This document shows positions 17,224-25,687 of a stretch of DNA of 27,055 nt, in pieces. The DNA lies in the NCBI GenBank assembly GCA_003445035.1, contig DLVV01000424.1, positions 76,722 through 103,776 of the forward strand, given 5' to 3'. Position 1 is the first letter of the stretch. Each line of letters opens with the position of its first letter. The translations under genes were made by a program, and so were the position numbers. The DNA comes from Planctomycetaceae bacterium (GTDB taxonomy: Bacteria > Planctomycetota > Planctomycetia > Planctomycetales > Planctomycetaceae). The notes under the pieces are model-generated. The model was given only the letters and a program-made list of their open reading frames with translations. It ran no database searches and was not told the origin of the DNA.

Positions 17224-18631
17224 CCACCTTCCCCCGCACGCCGTGGTGTTTCAGGGAGATCGACGGCCGCCCCCCGGATCGGCTCACCCGCACGCTCAGG
17301 AAACCGCCCCGAACCCTGTGAAACGGCTGGATGGCCGGATCGCGACCTGGTGATCCGCCGGCGTGCTGGTTGCTGGCCGGTCCGCAGGAAAACTCGCGGA
17401 GCCCGGTCAGCGGATCGACCGAGAGGTACTGCCAGTGCCGGTCGCCGCAGCAGACAAAGAAGTTCTTGAGCTTGTGCTGTTTCGTCCAGTTGCGGAATTC
17501 GTTCCCCTCGGTCGCGAACGCCGCGTTGGAGTGGTTGTCGTTCTTGCCCCTGGAACGATCCGGACCGACGATCGGCGTGGGGCTGATCAGCACGCGAAAG
17601 CTGGCATCGCTGGCCAGGATCGTCCGCTTCAGCCACGCCATCTGCTCGGCGCCCCAGATCGTCTTCCCCGGCCCGTCGGGCATCGTGTTGGAAGACCTGT
17701 ACAACCGACCCTCGACCATCCAGATCTGCAGGTCCCGTCCCCAGCGGACCGTTCGGTAGGTCAACTTCCCCATTGGAACCTGCTCGCGATAGATCGCAAA
17801 TCCCTGCTTGAAGGTCAGTGGCAGCATCCACGGCGACATCTTCGTCGGCCAGCCGTCGTCGACCCAGCTGTCGTGATCGTCGACTTCCCAGTACCCGGGA
17901 ACATGACGATGAAAGGCGACGTGCCGGGGCAGCGAGTACATGCGGTGCCAGTGAAAACGGGCCAGCCCAACGGTCCTCGCACGGGGCGCCTCGCTGTCCA
18001 GATAGACCGTGTCACCGGTCGCGACGATGAACTGGGGCTTCAGCCGGGCCATCGCCGGGTAGATGTGGTAACCATCCGGGTTGTCCAGATCCCAGTAGGA
18101 CTGCCCGGTGACCACCGTGAAAGTGACATCCTGCGGCGTTTCGGCGACCGCCGGGGTGCTGAAGGTGCCACCGGTGGTCGCCGAAACACGTGCCTCGGAC
18201 GTCTCCCGGGCCTCGACGGTCACCTGGTAACTTACAGCGGGCTTCAGCCCGTCGATCGTGAACTGGTGGACGTAGTCGTGTTCGGGCACGACCGCCACCC
18301 AGTCGGTCGTTTTTCCACCGGACCGGTCACCAGCAGGTTTCCAGTGCAATCGCACCTCTCCGACCGCTCCGGCGATCTCGCCCTGCCGACTCCCCAGGGG
18401 CACCGGTGAACGAACATACTTCCTGACCCGGGGTGTCCGTTTCTTCGGTTCGCGGTGACCCGTCCGGTTCCGTTCAGGCACGGCGGTGACGCGGGTCCAG
18501 ACGATCGCCCCGGTGTGGGTCACTTCGCCCACGCGGAAACCCATCCCCAGGTGAACATCTGCAGCCGGGGTCGAACCGGCAAGGCATAACCACGCGAGAG
18601 CCATCAGCAGGATACGGAGAGAATGCGACAT
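17195..18631 (-). CDS. PhoD-type alkaline phosphatase, exported
   Basis: The 478-residue protein begins with a Sec-type signal (ILLMALAWLCLAGSTPAAD). A fibronectin-like N-terminal domain follows, then the metallophosphoesterase core of the PhoD family: ATGDTVY (G206-D207), EVDDHDSW (D251-D252-H253-D254) and CCGDRHWQY near residue 400. PhoD enzymes are Ca/Fe-dependent phosphodiesterases or monoesterases that release phosphate outside the cell, and such genes are abundant in planctomycetes. Residues 55-75 form an unusual basic insert in the N-terminal domain (EPKKRTPRVRKYVRS). The ATG at 18631 begins directly at the signal peptide but has only a weak GGA upstream. It follows the DUF3500 gene on the same strand, with a strong hairpin between the two. 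Confidence 0.88.
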   Translation of the reverse strand: MSHSLRILLMALAWLCLAGSTPAADVHLGMGFRVGEVTHTGAIVWTRVTAVPERNRTGHREPKKRTPRVRKYVRSPVPLGSRQGEIAGAVGEVRLHWKPAGDRSGGKTTDWVAVVPEHDYVHQFTIDGLKPAVSYQVTVEARETSEARVSATTGGTFSTPAVAETPQDVTFTVVTGQSYWDLDNPDGYHIYPAMARLKPQFIVATGDTVYLDSEAPRARTVGLARFHWHRMYSLPRHVAFHRHVPGYWEVDDHDSWVDDGWPTKMSPWMLPLTFKQGFAIYREQVPMGKLTYRTVRWGRDLQIWMVEGRLYRSSNTMPDGPGKTIWGAEQMAWLKRTILASDASFRVLISPTPIVGPDRSRGKNDNHSNAAFATEGNEFRNWTKQHKLKNFFVCCGDRHWQYLSVDPLTGLREFSCGPASNQHAGGSPGRDPAIQPFHRVRGGFLSVRVSRSGGRPSISLKHHGVRGKVVNEYRQGGQ

Positions 18632-18673
18632 GAGTGGCGTGTCCGGATCGGTCGAAAGTGATTTCCTCAGACG

Positions 18674-18709
18674 ACGACACCCGGCCCTGCAAGCAGGACC
18701 GGGTGTCGT
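18674..18709 (-). terminator. Strong hairpin between DUF3500 and PhoD genes
   Basis: An 11-bp perfect stem (18674-18684 with 18699-18709) carries an inner 5-bp stem-top (CCTGC/GCAGG) after one C-A mismatch. It begins 27 bp after the DUF3500 stop. The minus-strand 3' side has no T-tract, so it may be a transcript stabiliser or attenuator and not a simple terminator. On the plus strand a CTTTTT run lies 12 bases further on, but no plus-strand gene ends there. Confidence 0.6.
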
Positions 18710-18736
18710 GAACGGGACGCCTTTTTCGGTTCGGAC

Positions 18737-19717
18737 TCAGACGTTCTTGAGTCCGACGTTGATGTAGGCGTGCACGTGCGGGGCACCGCGGAAGTAGGAG
18801 ACCCAGGTCGGGCCTTCCAGCCGCCACACGTCCCAGACCTTGTCGTTGTCCAGGTCCGCGGCGGTGTAGAAGGCCATGTTGAGCGTCTTGAGACCACCAC
18901 CGGCCTCGAGCACTTTCATGGCTTCCTGGATGTCTTCCTTGCGGTAGGGGTTGAGCACGGTCTTGATCGTCGCCAGCACCAGTTGCTGCTGGTCCTTGGA
19001 CAATTCGCTGACCTTGATCCCCTGGAAGCTGCCCTTCTTGCCCTTGAGCAGCACGGCGGTTTCCTTCGGCTCCTTGCCGACGCTGGCCGCCTTGGCCTGC
19101 TTGGCATCGAGCGACTTGAACACCTTGTCGGCCGCCTGCGTCTGGTAGTAGTAGAGTTGCTTCTTGGGGTTGGAGAGACCGTGTCCGTAGACAATCGGTC
19201 CACCGAAGGCCGCTCCCTCGACGCTGTTGCCGTCGGCCCGCAGCGTCAGGTGCCGACCGGTCAGCTCGAACTCGAACCCGCCCTTGCCCGGCTGACCGAA
19301 CAACGCGATGTGGTACTCCTTGAAGCCGCCGTTGTCGTCTTCCATCTGCTGCATTACGCGGTCGTAGCCATCTTCGCTCATCATGCCGCGGACGACCTTG
19401 TCGATCAGGACCCGCTGCTCGGCGGTGAAGAAATCGTCGCCAATCGTCGGCTTGGTGATGGCCCAGTTGGCGCTGATCTTCTTGCGGAGCGGATGATCGA
19501 ACCCGAAGGCGACCATCTTCTTCTGAGCATCGGAGAGCGATCCGTAGAGCTTCGCCGCGGTGGTCTCGGCGGCACTTTTGGCCGTCGGAGCTGCTACCGC
19601 CGAGCTGGTCAGCGAGCCGGCACCGACAGCCAGCGCGGCACCACCAATGGTGCGGACGAAGTCGCGTCGCGACAGTTCACTGCAATCCGAGCAATTGTGC
19701 GTGTGTTCGTGTGCCAT
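18737..19717 (-). CDS. Tat-exported DUF3500 protein
   Basis: The 326-residue protein has a twin-arginine signal (SRRDFVRTIGGAALAVGAG, residues 16-34). The mature part carries the DUF3500 pattern: LSDAQKKMVAFGFDHPLRKK, the core GRHLTLRADGN, GGPIVYGHG, and the end WRLEGPTWVSYFRGAPHVHAYINVG. The function of DUF3500 is not established; proteins of this kind are often annotated only by the domain. Before the Tat motif lies a metal-ligand-like run HEHTHNCSDC (residues 3-12), unusual in a Tat n-region. The ATG at 19717 has AGGGGA seven bases upstream, a strong ribosome-binding site that decides the start against the upstream frame reaching 20035. It is divergent from the tandem hydrolase gene. Confidence 0.88.
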   Translation of the reverse strand: MAHEHTHNCSDCSELSRRDFVRTIGGAALAVGAGSLTSSAVAAPTAKSAAETTAAKLYGSLSDAQKKMVAFGFDHPLRKKISANWAITKPTIGDDFFTAEQRVLIDKVVRGMMSEDGYDRVMQQMEDDNGGFKEYHIALFGQPGKGGFEFELTGRHLTLRADGNSVEGAAFGGPIVYGHGLSNPKKQLYYYQTQAADKVFKSLDAKQAKAASVGKEPKETAVLLKGKKGSFQGIKVSELSKDQQQLVLATIKTVLNPYRKEDIQEAMKVLEAGGGLKTLNMAFYTAADLDNDKVWDVWRLEGPTWVSYFRGAPHVHAYINVGLKNV

Positions 19718-19765
19718 CGTCAGGTCCCCTGGAAACTGGGTTGGGTGTTCACTCTGGAAGATGTA

Positions 19766-19789
19766 GACACCGGACAGACTACCGGTGTC
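19766..19789. promoter_or_regulatory. Inverted repeat between divergent genes (candidate operator)
   Basis: GACACCGG (19766-19773) and CCGGTGTC (19782-19789) are a perfect 8-bp inverted repeat with an 8-base centre. It lies 49 bp before the DUF3500 start, within the 184-bp divergent gap. Two-turn spacing of the arms fits a dimeric regulator; a leader hairpin of the DUF3500 transcript is the alternative. Confidence 0.45.
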
Positions 19790-19901
19790 ATTCCCAGCGG
19801 GCAACAACAAAGGGATTGGCGGCGAAACGTCGCGCGTGGCATCCACGGTGCGGGAGTGGTTAGAGTACGGCTCGAGACACATTCCCGAGAGAGTTCCACC
19901 G

Positions 19902-22250
19902 ATGACCGATCGATCCCGTTGTTTTCGCACCATCCTGTTGTCCCTTTCGGCCGCAGCGTTGTTGGCGATCGCCTCGCGACTTCCCGCCCAGAACGCCAAT
20001 CCGTTCCCGGGCACCAAACCCCTGACTCTCACCAAGCCGCTGGACGTGGTGATGGTCGCGGGAATCGACCGATTCGCACTTCGAGCGCTGGCCGGTTCAG
20101 CTGCCGAACGCCCGGCAAAATGGAAACCGGACTTCTCGGATCATCAGGCTTACGCCAAGAGCGTCGCGGGCAACCGGTCTCGGTTCCGGACGATCATCGG
20201 AGCCGTCGATCCCCGCACCGACTCCCCGCAAATCCACCTGATCGCCACTCTCAAACGTCCCTCCCGCGTGGGCGGCACCAAGAGCTGGTCGGCTCACCTG
20301 GCCCGCTGGGACGTGCTCGACGGCGTCACCGCCCGGGGGCTGGTGCTGGTCCCCTCGACCCCACCGGTGGCCAACGTGATTGCCCTGCCCGATGCCGACT
20401 GGACACCCGAGCAGTTTGCCGGGCTGTCGGCGGGCGTGGCTCCGCAGGAACAGCTGGCCAGGCGACTGGTCGAAAACGGCTGCCGGGTGATCGTGCCGAC
20501 GCTGATCAGCCGCGATTCCGAGTTCTCCGGCGACCCGCGTGTCCGCTACACCAACCAGCCGCACCGTGAGTTCATCCACCGGATGGCCTTCGAACTGGGT
20601 CGACACGTGATCGGTTACGAGGTCCAGAAAGTGCAGGCGGCCATCGATGCCCTGGGGCCGATCGGGAAGACGTCGCTGCCGCTGGGAGTGATTGGCATCG
20701 GAGAAGGCGGCCTGCTGGCCTTGCACTCGGCCGCCGTCGACACGCGAATCGCCGCCACGATGATCAGCGGGTACTTTGACCAGAGGAACGAGGTGTGGCG
20801 CGAACCGATCTACCGCAACGTCTGGAGCCAGTTGACCGAGTTCGGAGATGCCGAACTGGCCGGACTGATCGCTCCGCGAACGCTGGTGATCGAAGCCTGC
20901 CGGGCTCCCCAGGTTTCCGGCCCCCCGGCGCCCGGCAAGGGCCGCAGCGGAGGAGCGGCACCTGGAGGAATCGAGAACTGCACGCTGGGTCAGGTCCGCG
21001 CCGAGTTCGACCGCGCCGCGGCGATCTACGCCCGTCTGAAGATTGCCGACCGCGCGACCCTGGTCGCCTCGGGTGAGGGCGACGGATCGGCCGGCACGCC
21101 CACGGCACTCGGTGCCTTCCTCAAGGGGCTCGGACGGCCCGGCCAGTTGGCCCCCTCGGGCCCGAAACCGACCACCGACGGCCCCCTGCCCGATGCCCGA
21201 CGCCGGCAGGGGCAGCAGGTCGGCGAACTGGTCGCCTTCACACAGACCCTGCTCCGACGCTGTGCCAAACTGCGGGACAAGCTCTGGAGAGGGGCCAATC
21301 GCACAAACCTCAAGACCTGGGCCGACAGCGTCGAGACGTACCGCGACATGGTCTACGACGAGTTGATCGGGCGATTGCCAAAGCCGACGGTGCCCCTCAA
21401 CGTCCGCACCCGGCAGGTGCTCGACACGCCGGCCTACCGCGGCTGGGAAACCACCATCGATGTCTACCCCGACGTGATCGCCGGGGGAATCCTGTTGATG
21501 CCCAAGGACATCAAGCCGGGTGAGAAACGGCCGGTGGTCGTCTGCCAGCACGGGCTGGAAGGGGTCCCGATGGACACGATCAGCGGCAAGGGGACCTCCG
21601 GGTATGGCCCCTACAAGGCGTTCGCGTCACGGCTTGCCGAACGAGGATTCATCACCTACGCCCCCCAGAATCCCTACCGCGGCGGCGACCGGTTCCGCAC
21701 GCTCCAGCGCAAGAGCAACCCGATGAAACGATCCCTGTTCAGTTACATCATCCCCCAGCACGAACGGACTCTCGAGTGGCTCTCGACCCTGCCGCAGGTC
21801 GACCCCAAGCGGATCGCCTTCTACGGCCTCTCCTACGGTGGCAAGACCGCCGTGCGGGTGCCGCCGATGGTCAAGCAGTACGCGCTGTCGATCTGCTCGG
21901 CTGACTTCAACGAATGGGTCGTCAAGAACGCCAGCAGCGAGGACGGCTACAGCTACATGTTCACCGGCGAGTACGAGATCTTCGAGTGGAACATGGGGCA
22001 CGTGGCCAATTACGCGGAACTGGCCAACCTGATGACGCCACGACCGTTCATGGTCGAGAGAGGTCACCACGACGGCGTGGCACCCGACGAATGGGTTGGC
22101 TGGGAGTTCGCCAGGGTGAAACGACACTACGACCTGATCGGGATCGGCGAGCGGGCCGAGATGGAGGTCTTCGTCGGACCGCACACGATCAACGGCAAGG
22201 GGACGTTCGACTTCCTGCACCGGCACCTGAACTGGGCGAAGAAGCGGTAG
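19902..22250 (+). CDS. Exported tandem alpha/beta-hydrolase (esterase-like)
   Basis: The 782-residue protein starts with a Sec-type signal (ILLSLSAAALLAIASRLPAQ). Two alpha/beta-hydrolase-like units follow. In the first (about 130-350) the nucleophile elbow reads GIGEGG, with Glu268 where Ser should be. In the second (about 500-780) it reads FYGLSYGGK with Ser644, preceded by PVVVCQHGLEG (oxyanion region) and followed by histidine candidates in ERGHHDGVAP and GPHTINGKG. The second unit resembles acetyl-xylan-esterase or dienelactone-hydrolase-like enzymes, which act on ester-bearing sugars or similar compounds. The first may be a binding or scaffold domain. The ATG at 19902 is followed by the signal peptide at once; the frame is open to 19785, but that would extend the n-region by 39 residues. 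Its stop is 7 bp from the convergent rsgA stop. Confidence 0.85.
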   Translation: MTDRSRCFRTILLSLSAAALLAIASRLPAQNANPFPGTKPLTLTKPLDVVMVAGIDRFALRALAGSAAERPAKWKPDFSDHQAYAKSVAGNRSRFRTIIGAVDPRTDSPQIHLIATLKRPSRVGGTKSWSAHLARWDVLDGVTARGLVLVPSTPPVANVIALPDADWTPEQFAGLSAGVAPQEQLARRLVENGCRVIVPTLISRDSEFSGDPRVRYTNQPHREFIHRMAFELGRHVIGYEVQKVQAAIDALGPIGKTSLPLGVIGIGEGGLLALHSAAVDTRIAATMISGYFDQRNEVWREPIYRNVWSQLTEFGDAELAGLIAPRTLVIEACRAPQVSGPPAPGKGRSGGAAPGGIENCTLGQVRAEFDRAAAIYARLKIADRATLVASGEGDGSAGTPTALGAFLKGLGRPGQLAPSGPKPTTDGPLPDARRRQGQQVGELVAFTQTLLRRCAKLRDKLWRGANRTNLKTWADSVETYRDMVYDELIGRLPKPTVPLNVRTRQVLDTPAYRGWETTIDVYPDVIAGGILLMPKDIKPGEKRPVVVCQHGLEGVPMDTISGKGTSGYGPYKAFASRLAERGFITYAPQNPYRGGDRFRTLQRKSNPMKRSLFSYIIPQHERTLEWLSTLPQVDPKRIAFYGLSYGGKTAVRVPPMVKQYALSICSADFNEWVVKNASSEDGYSYMFTGEYEIFEWNMGHVANYAELANLMTPRPFMVERGHHDGVAPDEWVGWEFARVKRHYDLIGIGERAEMEVFVGPHTINGKGTFDFLHRHLNWAKKR

Positions 22251-22257
22251 CCCGCCG

Positions 22258-23388
22258 CTAAACCAGGTCCTCCCCGGCGTGGATTCTCAGGTAGCTCGCA
22301 TAACGCGACTCGTGGATCAACTCGGTCTCCACGGCCCGCTTCACCGCGCAACCCTCTTCATGGGTGTGCGAGCAGTCGGGAAAGTGGCACAAGGCGACAA
22401 ACGGCCGGAACTCGACGAAAAACCCCTCGATCTCCTCGGGGATCAGGTCCCAGAGAGCCAGTTGGCGGATGCCGGGCGTGTCGACGACATAGCCTCCGCC
22501 GTCGAGTTCGATCAGCTCGGTGCGTCGGGTGACATGGCGTCCCTTTCCGGTGGATGAGCTGATTTCACCGGTCAACAGCCTCAACCCCGGCTGGATCGAG
22601 TTGAGCAATGACGACTTTCCGACACCGCTTTGTCCGGCAAAGACCGTCTCGCGATCGGCCAGGAGCTGTCTCAATCGGGAAATCCCCGCCCCGGTCTCGG
22701 CACTGGTCAACACCACCTCGTAGCCCAGCCGGGCGTAAAGCCCCGTCCAGCCGACCAGCTCGACCGGATCGAGCAGGTCGATCTTGTTGATACACAGAAC
22801 CGCCGCGATCTCCCCCTGCTCGGCACTGACCAGGAACCTGTCGACCAGGACAGGCTTGAGATCGTCAGCGGGGACGACGACCATGAGTTGATCGACGTTG
22901 GAGACGATCACGTGGGCACGATGCCGGCTGCTGCGAGACAGCACCCCGTGACGCGGCTCGACACGCTCGATCACCCCCGTCTCCGCATCGACATCTCCGA
23001 CCAGGACCCGATCACCGGTGACGACAGCGTTCCGCTGGTCACGGGCCAGCGAGCGGACGACCTGGCGAACGGTGCACTCCAGCTTGCGGCCATCGTCGAG
23101 TTGGACGCGGGACATCTGTCCGATCGCGCTGAGCACCCGTCCGGCGTGGCAGGTCGACAGATCGACATCGATCTGCAGGCCCCCCTCTTCGGTCTCGGCG
23201 GCAATCACGGTGCGGTACCGGGAGGTGTCCCCCTTGCCCGAGACCCGTTCGCCGGCAGCGATATCCTCGATCCGCTCCGGATCCGTACGCGCCTGCTGGG
23301 TCAAGTTCCCCCGTCGAGCCCGCTTGCCCCGGTTCTTCTTCAGGGCCACACGGACCTTCCGCTTGCGGTTGCTCTTTTTCTTGCCCAA
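22258..23388 (-). CDS. rsgA: Small ribosomal subunit biogenesis GTPase RsgA
   Basis: The 376-residue protein matures the 30S subunit by GTP hydrolysis. A basic N-terminal tail (MGKKKSNRKRK and following) precedes an OB-fold domain. The G domain is circularly permuted as in the family: NKIDL (G4, about 201) comes before GQSGVGKSSL (G1, about 251) and VDTPGIRQLALW (G3). The C-terminal zinc knuckle is CHFPDCSHTHEEGC (from about 333). The TTG at 23388, not ATG, is the probable start: GAGG lies eight bases upstream, no ATG exists before the conserved part, and the basic tail is typical of RsgA. A sigma70-like promoter lies 33-61 bp upstream, back to back with the rnpB promoter. Confidence 0.94.
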   Translation of the reverse strand: MGKKKSNRKRKVRVALKKNRGKRARRGNLTQQARTDPERIEDIAAGERVSGKGDTSRYRTVIAAETEEGGLQIDVDLSTCHAGRVLSAIGQMSRVQLDDGRKLECTVRQVVRSLARDQRNAVVTGDRVLVGDVDAETGVIERVEPRHGVLSRSSRHRAHVIVSNVDQLMVVVPADDLKPVLVDRFLVSAEQGEIAAVLCINKIDLLDPVELVGWTGLYARLGYEVVLTSAETGAGISRLRQLLADRETVFAGQSGVGKSSLLNSIQPGLRLLTGEISSSTGKGRHVTRRTELIELDGGGYVVDTPGIRQLALWDLIPEEIEGFFVEFRPFVALCHFPDCSHTHEEGCAVKRAVETELIHESRYASYLRIHAGEDLV

Positions 23389-23420
23389 ACCTCAAGCCTC
23401 GACGCAATGTGTCATTGGCC

Positions 23421-23449
23421 AATCTAGCGCCGGGGTGAGTCGGGGTCAA
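23421..23449 (-). promoter_or_regulatory. Promoter of rsgA
   Basis: On the minus strand TTGACC (23444-23449) and TAGATT (23421-23426) are exactly 17 bp apart. The predicted start near 23414 gives a short leader of about 25 nt that holds the GAGG ribosome-binding site. Confidence 0.6.
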
Positions 23450-23496
23450 ATTGCCGGGCAAATTCGTCCGGGACGACCGCTGACCAATCGAAGCCG

Positions 23497-23524
23497 TTGA
23501 CCCGCCTGCGCGGGCACCTACAAT
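23497..23524 (+). promoter_or_regulatory. Promoter of rnpB
   Basis: TTGACC (23497-23502) and TACAAT (23519-23524) are 16 bp apart. The predicted start, six to seven bases downstream, coincides with the first base of the RNase P P1 helix at 23531, which supports both calls. Confidence 0.72.
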
Positions 23525-23530
23525 AACAGC

Positions 23531-23947
<417 letters not shown>

Positions 23948-24068
23948 TTTCTTCGCCCGGTTGCACCTCTGGCCGGTCCCAACGCAAATCGGCGTTTCCT
24001 CTTGCCTCGTCGACCAAGTGGCTGCTATCAACCGCTGGACCCCCGAGCCACGCGGTGGAAATTCGCTG

Positions 24069-24302
24069 ATGCCTCGCCCTCACCTGGCCACATTCTCACC
24101 CGTGCTGGCCACGCTGGCGCTGAGCATCACCCTGACGGTGCTGGGAGGATGCCACGTCGGGGATTTCTCAGCGTCGATCGACAGTGACACGCGATTGCCC
24201 GAATTCGAGTTCTCGGCGATCCCCGACCAGTGGGAACCGAACGTCGATCAAGGTGGTGCGTCGCACGGTGAAACCGACGGCCAGGCGGACGGCGCCGAAT
24301 AA
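24069..24302 (+). CDS. Small lipoprotein, function unknown
   Basis: The 77-residue protein has a lipoprotein signal: a short n-region (MPRPH), a hydrophobic core (ATLALSITLTV) and the lipobox LGGC with Cys28. The mature part has about 50 residues, acidic and without a domain (ends GETDGQADGAE). It should be anchored to a membrane in the envelope. The ATG at 24069 puts the signal at the N-terminus; an earlier ATG in the same frame at 23961 would add 36 residues overlapping nothing but is not signal-like. It lies 120 bp after rnpB with no clear promoter. A similar small lipoprotein of unknown role is not something I can name. Confidence 0.68.
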   Translation: MPRPHLATFSPVLATLALSITLTVLGGCHVGDFSASIDSDTRLPEFEFSAIPDQWEPNVDQGGASHGETDGQADGAE

Positions 24303-24647
24303 CCGGCCCAGCCGTTCTCAGTGGGACACCCGCGGCTGTTCCCCTGGCAGTTGTTCACTTTCGACGACTCCGGTTGAATTGACGCTCCCGACCGGCCCAC
24401 TACAATCAAACGGCTCATGTCTTGAGCCGCTCATCCGGAGTGGCAACTCGAGAACCTTCGGAACAGACCTGCACCGGCTCGAGGGCGACTCCGGACGCCA
24501 CAGGATGTGTCAGCAGGATCACCGGCGGAACGTACTGACCGACGAAATCTGGCCCGTGAGGAAGAGCGGGACGAGGAAGCCACCCCGGGGGGATCATCTG
24601 GCCAGGGTCGGCCGGTACAACCGGGGCGGAATCCCACGGAGTGTTTC
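24303..24647 (+). other. Intergenic region with promoter and long ptsN leader
   Basis: This 345-bp gap holds the promoter at 24379-24406 and, after a predicted start near 24413, a leader of about 235 nt. The leader contains short complementary segments (CCGGAGT near 24435 with ACTCCGG near 24489; CCGGT/ACCGG around 24612-24624). It also has a 50-codon open frame (24505-24657) that ends in the first codons of the EIIA gene, without a good ribosome-binding site. No terminator with a T-tract is seen after the lipoprotein gene. Confidence 0.5.
24379..24406 (+). promoter_or_regulatory. Promoter of the EIIA/PTS genes
   Basis: TTGACG (24379-24384) and TACAAT (24401-24406) are 16 bp apart, the same layout and the same -10 box as the rnpB promoter 900 bp upstream. 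Confidence 0.65.
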
Positions 24648-25121
24648 ATGCGGCTGACTGAATTTGTCGTTCCCGAGTCGATCGTCACCGATCTCGACGC
24701 GAGCACCAAGGACGAGGCCATCCGTGGCATGGTCGAGAGTCTTTCCTCGGCCGGGCGGATCCCCGTTGAGGACAGCGACGTGATCATCTCGGCGATCCTC
24801 AAGCGAGAAGAGCTCGGATCGACCGGAATCGGCAACGGTGTCGCCGTCCCGCACACAAAGCACGCCGCCGTCGATCAACTGACTGCCACCGTGGCACTCT
24901 CCACTCGGGGTGTTGACTTCGCCAGCCTCGATGGCGAAGCTGTGCATATCCTGTTCTTGTTGATTTCGCCGCCCGATCTCCCAGGCGACCACTTGCGTGG
25001 GCTGGAGAGTATTTCCCGGCACCTGCGGAACCCGAACTTCTGCAACTTCCTCCGGCAGGCACAGACCTCCACGGAAGTTGTCGAACTGCTCGAGGAAGCC
25101 GACAACAACCAATTGGAATAG
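24648..25121 (+). CDS. ptsN: PTS EIIA component, PtsN (nitrogen/fructose) type
   Basis: The 157-residue protein is a single EIIA type-2 domain. The phosphorylation site is [11 protein letters not shown], with His69 as the receiver, followed by [15 protein letters not shown] and a terminal helix ([12 protein letters not shown]). It takes phosphate from HPr in the cytoplasm. The stand-alone domain, with no EIIB or EIIC next to it, fits the regulatory PTS-Ntr role, not sugar import. The ATG at 24648 has GGAG seven bases upstream; a longer frame exists upstream but is Arg/Glu-rich and unlike the family. HPr follows after 231 bp. Confidence 0.9.
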   Translation: MRLTEFVVPESIVTDLDASTKDEAIRGMVESLSSAGRIPVEDSDVIISAILKREELGSTGIGNGVAVPHTKHAAVDQLTATVALSTRGVDFASLDGEAVHILFLLISPPDLPGDHLRGLESISRHLRNPNFCNFLRQAQTSTEVVELLEEADNNQLE

Positions 25122-25352
25122 CCACTCGTTTCCCGACAGCCTCCGGTCGTGACATGGTCCGGCCGGGGGGATCCTGCCGGGCGTATCTTGCCGTCGCAAA
25201 CACCCTCATTCGAATTCTTCTCCACCGCGACGGTTCCTCATCGGACAACCAGAAAACCATCACCAACCGTCGCCGGACTCAGTTTCCGGGGACGTCGAGC
25301 GACTTGAGGTCTTTCCCAACCACTCGAACCACCAGACCGCTCACAGAAGCCG

Positions 25353-25664
25353 ATGACTTACACCGCTCAAAAAACCGTCCGGGTCGGTCTCGAACAGGGC
25401 CTGCACATGGTGCCCTGCTCGCTGATCGTGCGGACGGCCGAGCGATTTTCCTGTGAGATCCAGATCCAGAAAGAGGATCGATCGGCCGATGCCAAGACGA
25501 TGCTCGACCTGCTGACGCTTTCGGCCGAGAACGGCAGCGTGCTGGTACTCGAGGCCCGTGGGGCAGAAGCTGGAGAGGCCGTCAAGGCGCTCGCAAGACT
25601 CTTCGAGTCCAACTTCGACGACCCGGCCTCCGGCTCGCAACCGGCCACCGGGTCGGATCGCTAG
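25353..25664 (+). CDS. ptsH: HPr-like phosphocarrier protein
   Basis: The 103-residue protein is HPr-like: [18 protein letters not shown] holds the active His18, and [18 protein letters not shown] is the regulatory-site helix. It passes phosphate from EI to EIIA. Two departures stand out. The Arg that follows the His in GLHARPA is replaced (H-M-V-P), and the Ser46 equivalent is Thr49. The C-terminus is about 15 residues longer than usual ([13 protein letters not shown]). The ATG at 25353 is 231 bp after the EIIA stop; that gap holds no gene I can support. EI starts 23 bp downstream, so the pair is surely one transcript. Confidence 0.9.
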   Translation: MTYTAQKTVRVGLEQGLHMVPCSLIVRTAERFSCEIQIQKEDRSADAKTMLDLLTLSAENGSVLVLEARGAEAGEAVKALARLFESNFDDPASGSQPATGSDR

Positions 25665-25687
25665 CTCCCGGGAAAGTCGGTGCCGGC

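Noticed and set aside
18770..20569. 599-codon plus-strand open frame
   Set aside because: It runs antisense to the DUF3500 gene and then out of frame through the hydrolase gene; the real genes have signal peptides and conserved motifs.
25122..25352. Possible small gene between EIIA and HPr
   Set aside because: Short frames here have no ribosome-binding site and no recognisable product; I see only a leader or spacer.
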